DNA from: CALDTK01 sp963837005
GTDB lineage: Bacteria > Bacteroidota > Bacteroidia > Chitinophagales > Saprospiraceae
DNA: 64,000 bases
Direction: 5' to 3'
Assembly (NCBI GenBank): GCA_963837005.1
Contig: CAWIMC010000022.1
Location: 1 to 64,000 of the forward strand
Part shown: piece after piece, positions 57,331 to 64,000 of the stretch
Layout of the letters: each line of letters begins with the position of its first letter
Numbering within the stretch: the first letter of the stretch is position 1
Made by a program: the position numbers and the translations under genes
The notes under the pieces: generated by a model
The model's input: only the letters and a program-made list of their open reading frames with translations
Databases searched by the model: none
What the model was told of the DNA's origin: nothing

Positions 57331-60300
57331 ATGCTCCAGACCACTACCTACCGAGCGCTCGTCGAGCGGCTCGACCAGTTCATCCGTAAGTACTACCTCA
57401 ACCAAGTCATCCGCGGGGGGCTCTACACCCTCGGTCTCGTCGGGTTGTGCTTTCTGGCGGTGGCTTTGCTCGAAGGCAATTTCTACTTCGATCGCGTCGG
57501 CCGCAAGACACTGTTCTTCAGTTTCCTCGCCGTCAGTGCTGCCGCGGCGAGCTACTGGGTACTGCTGCCCTTGGCGCGATACTTCCGCCTGGGCGAGCGT
57601 CATCTCGCACGAGCAGGCCGCGAAGATTATCGGGGATCACTTCGGGGACGTCAGGGACAAGCTGCTCAACCTCCTACAACTCGGACGCGAGGCAGAAACG
57701 CAGACCGCGGACGCCCGCACGACGAGCGGCGTGAGCGAGGATCTGTTGCTGGCCAGTATCGACCAAAAGAGTGCCGAGCTTCAGCCGGTGCCCTTCCGAC
57801 GCGCCATCGACCTCGGCGAGAACCGCGCTACCTACGTTACGCGCTGCCGCCGCTGTTGCTGTTGGTGTGTTTCCTCGTCGCGGCCCCGAGCTTGATCACC
57901 GACTCGACCGCACGGCTCGTGCGCAACAACGAGGACTTCGAGCGGCCGGCGCCGTTTCGATTCGTTTTGCCGAAAGGCGATCTGAACGTCGTTCAGTTCG
58001 AGAATTACCCCTCGACGTGGAAGTCGAAGGCGACGTAATCCCCTCGGAGGCATTCATCAACCTCGACGGCAACGAGTACCAGCTGAAGGCCGAGGGCGGC
58101 GGTCGTTTCAGCTACGAGTTTCAGCAGGTCGCCGAGGACGTAGAGTTCCGGTTTAGCAGCGGGGAGGTAGCGTCGCGGAGCTACGCGCTGGAGGTCGATC
58201 AAGAAGCCGAACCTGCTCGGGTTTACGGTGCAACTCGACTACCCCACTCATACCGGGCGTCGCGACGAAACCGTCGATAACCTCGGTGACCTCACCGTGC
58301 CCGAGGGGACGCGCATGACGTGGTTGTTCGAGGCCGACAACACCGAGACCGTCGAGATGCGTTTTGGCGAAAGCGCAGACGCCCGGCTCGACAGCGCCAC
58401 GCGGGAAGGGCAGCAGCTATTCCGATTCGACCGGCGCGCCATGCGTTCGACACCTTATACCGTGAGTGACGGGCAATACGGCGCTGCCACGTGCCGATAG
58501 CGTCCGCTACGGCGTGAGCGTGATCGCCGACCAGCACCCGAGCATCACCGCCGAGCGCTTCGTGGATTCGAGCCAGCGCAACGTCCTGTTCTTCGCCGGG
58601 GAGGCAAGCGACGACTACGGCCTGACGGCCCTGCGGCTCGTGTACACGCGTACGCCCCCGCGGGGCAAGCCCGTGACGCAGACGGTGGCGCTGCAGCGGC
58701 CTTCCGGCAAAACCGCCACTTTCGATTACACTTTCGACATCGACCAGCTTGCGCTAAAACCCGGCGAGGAGCTGAGCTACTACTTCGAGACCCTCGACAA
58801 CGACGGCGTCAACGGCGCGAAGGCCGCCCGGACCGCCCGTGCGAGACCTACCGCAAGTGAACCTCGAGGAGTACGCCGAGTCGCGCGCCGACCAGAGCGA
58901 CAACATCAAGAAAAAGCTGCAGGAGTCGATCAAGGAGAGTAAGGCCCTCCAAGAGCAGATGAAGCGCCTACGCGAAAACCTCCTCCAGAAAAAGGATATG
59001 GACTGGCAGTCGCGCCAGGAGCTCGAGAAGCTGATGGAGCGCCAGGCCGAGCTCGAGAAAAAGATCGAGGAAGCCAAGAAGGAATTCGACGAGCAGCGCG
59101 CCGATGAGCAGGAGTTCGAGGAGCCGGACCCCGAACAGGAGGAGAAGCGAGACCAGCTCGAGGAGATGTTCGAGCAGCTGCAAGACCCCGAGATGAAGGC
59201 CATGCTCGAGAAGATCCAGGAGCTCATGGAGAAGCTCCAGAAGGAGGACGCGCTCGAGATGATGCAGCAGATGCAAGCCGACGATAAAGAGACTGAGCAA
59301 AAGCTCGACCGCCTCGAGGAGCTCTTCAAGAAGCTCGAGCTCGAGTACGAGATGCAAGTCGCCACCGAAGAGCTGGATACAGCTCGCCGAGGAGCAGCAG
59401 AAGCTCGGCGAGGAGACGGAGAAGAAAGAAGACGGTACCAGGAACGAGGAGCAACAAGCCAAGCAGGAGGAACTCAACGAGAAGTTCGAGGAGCTCACCG
59501 AGAAACTGGACCAGGTCGAGAAGAAGAACGCTGATCTAGAGCGCCCCAAGGACACCGGCGTCGAGAAGGACGAGCAGAAAGACGTAAAACGTGACCAGAA
59601 GGACGCCGGCCAGAAAATGGAGCAGCAGGAAAACAAGGAAGCCGGTCAGAAGCAGAAGGATGCCGCGAAGAAGATGAAGAAGATGGCCGAGCAGATGAAG
59701 CAGGCCATGCAGAGCGGCCAGCAGAAGCAAGCCGCCGAGGACATCAAGGCCATTCGCCAGTTGCTCGAGAACCTCGTGACGATCTCCTTCGACCAGGAGC
59801 GCTTCATGGGTGAGTTGGCCCAAACCGAGATCAACACCCCTCGCTACGTGGAGGAAGTACAACAGCAGTTCAAGCTCAAGGACGACTTCCGCATCGTGGA
59901 CGATAGCCTACAGGCACTCGCGAAGCGCGTAATGCAGATCGAGACCTTTGTGCTCGAGAAGGTGGGCGACGTCCGCGTTGGGCTCGATCAGACGCTCGAT
60001 AATCTCGAGGAGCGCCAGGTGGGTGAGGCGGCCAACCGGCAGCAGCGCATCATGACCTCGGTCAACGATCTAGCGCTGATGCTCTCCGAGTCCATGAAGC
60101 AGATGCAGGAGCAGATGGCGAGCGCTATGCCCGGCGAACAGAGCTGCGAGAAGCCCGGCGGCAAAGGCCAGGGTCAGGGCAAGAGCGGGAAGTCCGGCAG
60201 TGCGCCGGGCGATAAGATGAGCGAGGGCCAGCAGTCGCTCAAGGAGCAGATGGAGAAGGCCATGGAGAACATGCAGAAGCAGGCCGAGGGCCGCAAGCAG

Positions 60301-60768
60301 GGCAAGGGCGCTGCGGGCAAGGTGAGGGAGGCGACGGGGTGTCGAGCAAGGAGTTCGCCGAGATGGCCGCCAAGCAAGCCGCGCTCGCGCAAGAAGCTCC
60401 GCGACCGGCAGCGCAAGCTCCAGGAGCAGGGCAAGGGCTCGCGCGAGCTCCAGGAGATCATCGATGGCATGGACCAGGTGGAGACCGATCTCGTCAACAA
60501 ACGCCTCACCAACGAGATGATGCGTCGCCAGGAGGAGATCCTCACGCGCCTACTCGAAGCCGAGAAGGCCGACCGCCAGCAGGACGAAGAAGAGCGACGC
60601 AAGAGCGAATCCGGTACGGAGATTGCACGCACGTTACCGCCCGCGTTGCAGGAGTACCTCAAGCAGCGCTCCACGCAGACCGATCTCTACCGGGAGGCCA
60701 ATCCCGCGCTTACCCCGTTCTACCGCCAGCTCGTGGACCGCTACTTAGACGAGTTGCGAGCCAAGTGA
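57331..60768 (+). CDS. DUF4175 family membrane protein with long coiled coils (frameshifted)
   Basis: About 1,145 codons. ATG 57331 gives MLQTTTYRALVERLDQFIRK. Two N-terminal helices (LYTLGLVGLCFLAVALL; FFSFLAVSAAAASYWVLL) and a third near 57860. A beta-rich part follows (GFTVQLDYPTHTGRRDETVD; FFAGEASDDYGLTALRLVYT). A very long charged coiled coil occupies about 58870-60300, full of Glu/Lys/Gln, and the end is PALTPFYRQLVDRYLDELRA. The layout matches Bacteroidota DUF4175 proteins; role unknown, probably envelope-associated. About eight frame changes. Confidence 0.85.
58361..58374 (+). repeat. Dispersed motif in the DUF4175 gene
   Basis: GTTTTGGCGAAAGC, sense, read as RFGESA. Confidence 0.9.
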
Positions 60769-60928
60769 TGGCGCGCAGTTTCTGCATTGTTCACAATCAA
60801 TTGGGCATTCATTACGCTGGGGAACTTTGGCCAGCATCTTACGGTTACGCCTCGGGAGGCTACGTCGGCAAAGTCGTAACTCCCCGAACTTTTATCAGCG
60901 CGCATCCCCCGCCGCCCCTACAAGTCGT

Positions 60929-61381
60929 ATGTCACAGTCTTCTTTGTCCCTGGTCCTGGCCTCCCGCTTGGAGAGCTTACATCGACTAGAGGGCTTCATC
61001 GCCGAAGTGCTTAATCGCAACTGCCTCGACGACGAAATGCGGGGCAATGTGATGATCTCGACCCTGGAGGCGGTCACCAACGCCATTCGTCACGGGAATC
61101 GCCTGGACGAGGACAAGTCTGTCCACGTCCAAATCATTCAGGCACCTACGCGGCTGGAGGTGATAGTAAAAGACGAGGGTGCTGGGTTTAGGCCCGATGC
61201 GGTCCAGGATCCAACCGCCCCCGCATTCCTCGAGCGCGAGGGTGGTCGGGGCGTCTTTTTAATGCGCGCACTAACCGATAGAATCGACTTCGAGGACGAA
61301 GGTCGCGCGGTGCGGATGGGGTTCTCCTGTCGGTGTGCCTCGGTAGCGGAGGGCAGCTACCGTGATGCTACCTCAGCGTAA
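60929..61381 (+). CDS. ATP-binding protein, RsbW/SpoIIAB-like serine kinase
   Basis: Intact 150 codons from ATG 60929. HATPase_c fold with N-box STLEAVTNAIRHGN, G1-type box VKDEGAGFRPDAV and G2-type GGRGVFLMRALTDRIDFEDE. This is the anti-sigma-factor kinase type, which in other bacteria acts with STAS-domain antagonists; no STAS gene is adjacent. Followed after 45 bases by ybeY in the same direction. Confidence 0.9.
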   Translation: MSQSSLSLVLASRLESLHRLEGFIAEVLNRNCLDDEMRGNVMISTLEAVTNAIRHGNRLDEDKSVHVQIIQAPTRLEVIVKDEGAGFRPDAVQDPTAPAFLEREGGRGVFLMRALTDRIDFEDEGRAVRMGFSCRCASVAEGSYRDATSA

Positions 61382-61426
61382 GGGTATTCCTGTTTACCGC
61401 GCGACTGGCCATGACATCCCGAGAGT

Positions 61427-61978
61427 ATGAAGTTTCCAGAACTGCCAGGTGAGGTCGCGGGCCCGGCCGTCTCTTTCGAGTTTCACGATGTCGAGCCGGC
61501 CCAGCTTTTCGCAGAACTCGCCGATGACCGTATTGCTGCATGGTTGACGGCTGTCGCCAAAACTCACAACCGGTCCATCGCCCAGCTCGACTATATATTC
61601 TGCAGCGATGGTCACCTCGCTGCGATGAATGTGGAGCACCTGGACCACGACACCTTTACGGATATCATCACGTTCGACCTTACGGATCCGGAAGGTAATG
61701 GTGGAAACGTCGACGAGGCCGATTCTACAGGTGTGGGACACATTAACAGAAGACCGAAGCGGACCATCGAAGGCGAGTGCTACATCTCGCAGGACCGAGT
61801 CATGGACAACGCTAATAGTTTTGGCGAAAGCCCCTCTTCCGAAATGCTGCGGGTGCTCGTTCACGGCCTGCTTCATTTGTGCGGACTCGGTGACGAGAGC
61901 GATCGGGAAGCGGCGCAAATGAGGCTTGCGGAATCGCGCGCTCTGGAAAACTGGAGCGACATGCCGACGGTTGGCTAG
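61427..61978 (+). CDS. ybeY: Endoribonuclease YbeY (rRNA maturation factor)
   Basis: Intact 183 codons. Zinc-dependent RNase for 16S rRNA 3'-end maturation and ribosome quality control. Motifs are MNVEHLDHDTFTDIITFDLT and the metal site VHGLLHLCGLGDES; the usual third histidine of HxxxHxxxxxH is replaced by Asp. The acidic stretch GNGGNVDEADSTGVGHINRR is an insertion between conserved blocks, longer than in most relatives. Confidence 0.9.
   Translation: MKFPELPGEVAGPAVSFEFHDVEPAQLFAELADDRIAAWLTAVAKTHNRSIAQLDYIFCSDGHLAAMNVEHLDHDTFTDIITFDLTDPEGNGGNVDEADSTGVGHINRRPKRTIEGECYISQDRVMDNANSFGESPSSEMLRVLVHGLLHLCGLGDESDREAAQMRLAESRALENWSDMPTVG
61818..61832 (+). repeat. Dispersed motif in ybeY
   Basis: GTTTTGGCGAAAGCC, sense, read as SFGESP, in a variable loop just before the catalytic helix. 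Confidence 0.9.
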
Positions 61979-62019
61979 GTGCTACTACGCTAGCGTTTCC
62001 CAATCGCCACCTGTCGCCT

Positions 62020-62943
62020 ATGTGGTATAGCTACCTTTTCCAAACGCTGTTATCATCGCTGATTGTCGCTCTGGTTTGCTCTTGTGGCGGTAGGAATCCA
62101 CAAGGCAGCGAGGCAATCGGTACCGACGGTAACGAGATTGCGCAGTCCGAAGCCACGCCTATCGCGTGGCGAGTGGGTGCAAACCCTACCTGCGTCGTTA
62201 TCGACGGCGACCGGGTCTACGTAGCTCACTTGGGGCCGGAGTACGAGCCCGGGTATAAGAATGGCGCAGGATATATATCGGTCTATGATGCCAATGGCCA
62301 GTTCGTCGACACCCTCATTTCAGGTCTGAACTCACCACTCGGCATGGTCGTCGTGGGGGACGTACTCTACTTCACGAATGTCGACCAGGTCTACGGTGTC
62401 GACAAAATGACTGGTTTATCGGTCTCCGATTTTCTAGCATCTCCGAAACACGTCAGGCTCGGACCTATTGCCGCAGGTCCCGCGGGTCAATTTTACGTGG
62501 TGGATGGTAATATGGGCTTTCTTTGGACAGCTACGCCCGGCACCGACGGATTTCAGAGCAAACGAATGACTGTGTCGTCCATCAGCGACATCGCTTACGA
62601 TTCCAAGCTAGGCAAACTGTACGTGAGCACGCAACCGCAGGTCGACGAGACGGAAGCGTATATCTACGAGGTCGACCCGGCCACAGGGGAAGCAGCACGC
62701 GTAGGGGATTACGCAGGCAACCTCGGCGCCGTTGAGGTCGTGGGCCGAAGTCTCATATTTACGGACCAAGGGCTTAACGGTGGAGATGGCGCCGTTCTCT
62801 CGATGGATCTAGACACCCGGCAGGTCACCGTGGTCAAGCGAGGTCAAGGAGTTCGCGATCTAGGACCGTTTGCTGTCCTCGGAGACGGGTTGGCGTTTAT
62901 GCCCGTTACGAAAGGGGCTGAGGTACTGGTGATCCGTCTCTAA
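62020..62943 (+). CDS. Lipoprotein with SMP-30/ScyD-like beta-propeller
   Basis: Intact 307 codons. Lipoprotein signal LLSSLIVALVCSCG. Propeller-like strands recur: CVVIDGDRVYVAHLG, GLNSPLGMVVVGDVLYFTNV, IAAGPAGQFYVVDGN and NLGAVEVVGRSLIFTDQG. The pattern resembles ScyD/ScyE or NHL-type propellers, with no clear catalytic residues. Slightly AT-richer than the genes around it. Confidence 0.75.
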   Translation: MWYSYLFQTLLSSLIVALVCSCGGRNPQGSEAIGTDGNEIAQSEATPIAWRVGANPTCVVIDGDRVYVAHLGPEYEPGYKNGAGYISVYDANGQFVDTLISGLNSPLGMVVVGDVLYFTNVDQVYGVDKMTGLSVSDFLASPKHVRLGPIAAGPAGQFYVVDGNMGFLWTATPGTDGFQSKRMTVSSISDIAYDSKLGKLYVSTQPQVDETEAYIYEVDPATGEAARVGDYAGNLGAVEVVGRSLIFTDQGLNGGDGAVLSMDLDTRQVTVVKRGQGVRDLGPFAVLGDGLAFMPVTKGAEVLVIRL

Positions 62944-63080
62944 CAACATGCGTCGGTGGGTTTAGCCTATAGGTGCTTCCTACCGGTGCCACTACCCCGC
63001 GTTCGGCGAGTACATTTGGCCGCCCTGCCCAAACCATCCAACCCAACTCACCCCTAAGCGAAGCGATAGCGGTGCCTCCG

Positions 63081-63096
63081 TTCCACGTGGAACAGA
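63081..63096. other. parS-like centromere site (ParB binding)
   Basis: CGTTCCACGTGGAACA differs from the parS consensus TGTTnCACGTGnAACA only at the first base and contains a perfect 14-base palindrome. It lies in the gap before thrA. ParB spreads from such sites, which cluster around oriC. Confidence 0.65.
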
Positions 63097-63115
63097 TTAA
63101 GCAAGGAATGGCAAT

Positions 63116-64000
63116 GAGAGTATTAAAGTTTGGCGGCAGTTCTGTCGGGCACCCGGATCGCATCAGAGCCATCGCAGGCATTCTGCAGGCCCAGCACGAG
63201 AGTTTAATTAAGTTCTGTGTCGTCGTATCGGCATTCGGTGGAGCAACCGATCAATTGATAGAGATGGCTCGAAGGGCCGAGCGTGGGGAGGGAACCTGGC
63301 GCGCGGAGTTCGACAAGTTCCAGTCGCGGCACGAGAGCGCAATCCGCGATCTTACGACTGGCGAAAGGCAGAAGCAATTACTCAAGGACATCGCCGCGCA
63401 CAATGACGCGTTGTCCTCCTTACTGGAGGGAATTTCGATGGTTCGGGAGGCGAGCCCGCGGACGATGGATTACGTCCTCAGCTTCGGAGAGCGCAATTCC
63501 GCTTTCATCGTCTCGCGGGCGCTGCAGGAGGCGGGACTGAACGCACAGTTCTTGGATGCGCGCAATCTCATCAAGACGGACAAGCGGTTTGGCGCCGCGA
63601 ATGTGCGATTTAAGGAAACTTACGAAAACATCGACCAGCACTTCCGGACTACCGGCGGTATCCAGGTGATCACCGGATTCATCGGGTCTAGCCTAAAGGG
63701 ACTCACCACAACGCTCGGCCGGGGGGGGAGCGATTACACGGCTGCGCTTATCGCGGCTGGGGTCAAGGCGGAGGCCATCGAGATTTGGACGGATGTGGAT
63801 GGCGTGATGACGGCCGATCCGCGGGCCGTGCGACGGGCCTTCACGATTCCTCACCTCAGCTACCCGGAGGCGATGGAGATGTCGCACTTCGGTGCGAAAG
63901 TGATTTACCCGCCGACTCTGCTTCCGGCGATGCAGCTCGGCATCCCGCTCTACATCAAGAATACTTTTCGACCGGAGTTCGAGGGCTCCCTGGTTACCCG
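63116..64000 (+). CDS. thrA: Aspartate kinase (probably bifunctional with homoserine dehydrogenase), 5' part
   Basis: First 295 codons, without any frame error, running off the window. MRVLKFGGSSVG is the aspartokinase start (KFGGxSV). DYVLSFGERNSAFIVS, TLGRGGSDYTAALIAAG, IEIWTDVDGVMTADPR and LSYPEAMEMSHFGAKVIYPP follow in order. Sequence style matches the ThrA type of Bacteroidota, where a dehydrogenase domain follows, but that part is not in the window. The start ATG at 63116 lies 20 bases after the parS-like site. Confidence 0.85.

Noticed and set aside
1..64000. tRNA, rRNA, transposase or prophage genes
   Set aside because: No T-loop/acceptor patterns, rRNA core sequences, transposase motifs or phage structural genes were recognised by eye; a covariance-model or profile search would be needed to exclude them.

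Overview
The window looks like a chromosomal piece of a GC-rich Bacteroidota bacterium, most likely a Saprospiria/Lewinella-type organism. This is an inference from family content: DUF3078, DUF2490, DUF4175, DUF5872, FG-GAP/VCBS lipoproteins, a giant secreted protein with a type IX secretion (T9SS) C-terminal domain, heme A synthase, fatty-acid desaturase, and TAnnTTTG-like promoter boxes. No rRNA, tRNA, CRISPR array, transposase or prophage was recognised.

Layout. 0-7.7 kb: rpiB end, an M28 peptidase, a DUF3078 protein, an MscS channel, an ECF sigma factor, hpt and a FtsX/MacB-type permease. 7.8-13.5 kb: a surface-polysaccharide block (flippase, Wzz-like chain-length protein, O-antigen ligase, an overlapping sigma factor, FkbM methyltransferase). 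13.5-26.7 kb: gltX, polysaccharide deacetylase, HD protein, HtrA protease, lpxK, an exo/endonuclease-type membrane protein, three glycosyltransferases, comM, and an EamA transporter with an extra C-terminal domain. 26.7-27.3 kb: a non-coding stretch with clustered DnaA-box-like sites, a candidate oriC. 27.3-38.6 kb: heme A synthase, a conserved protein, fructosamine kinase, acyl-CoA ligase, two Uma2 nucleases, an SDR, and a truncated duplicate of a carbonic anhydrase/DUF2490 gene pair. 38.7-42.8 kb: a BlaI-M56 (BlaR1-like) system with two clear operators and the intact carbonic anhydrase/DUF2490 pair. 43-64 kb: desaturase, DUF1206, M1 aminopeptidase, a Pmp3-type protein, a three-gene VCBS operon, a ~1,300-residue beta-helix T9SS protein, a DUF4175 protein, an anti-sigma-type ATPase, ybeY, a beta-propeller lipoprotein, a parS-like site and the start of thrA.

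Sequence quality matters here. About 30 of some 55 genes can be read through only by joining two or more frames. At three places the shift coincides with loss of one base from a homopolymer in an otherwise constant repeat. Most breaks are therefore probably sequencing or assembly indels, not pseudogenes. Broken genes are annotated as single CDS over their full span.

The most striking signal is a dispersed motif, GGTTTTGGCGAAAGCC. Its 13-base core occurs exactly 15 times, and at least eleven more copies carry one change, in both orientations, in many reading frames and in unrelated genes. It behaves like an uptake-sequence, HIP1-like or Chi-like genomic signal. The candidate oriC at 27 kb and the near-consensus parS at 63.1 kb suggest the window lies in the origin region.
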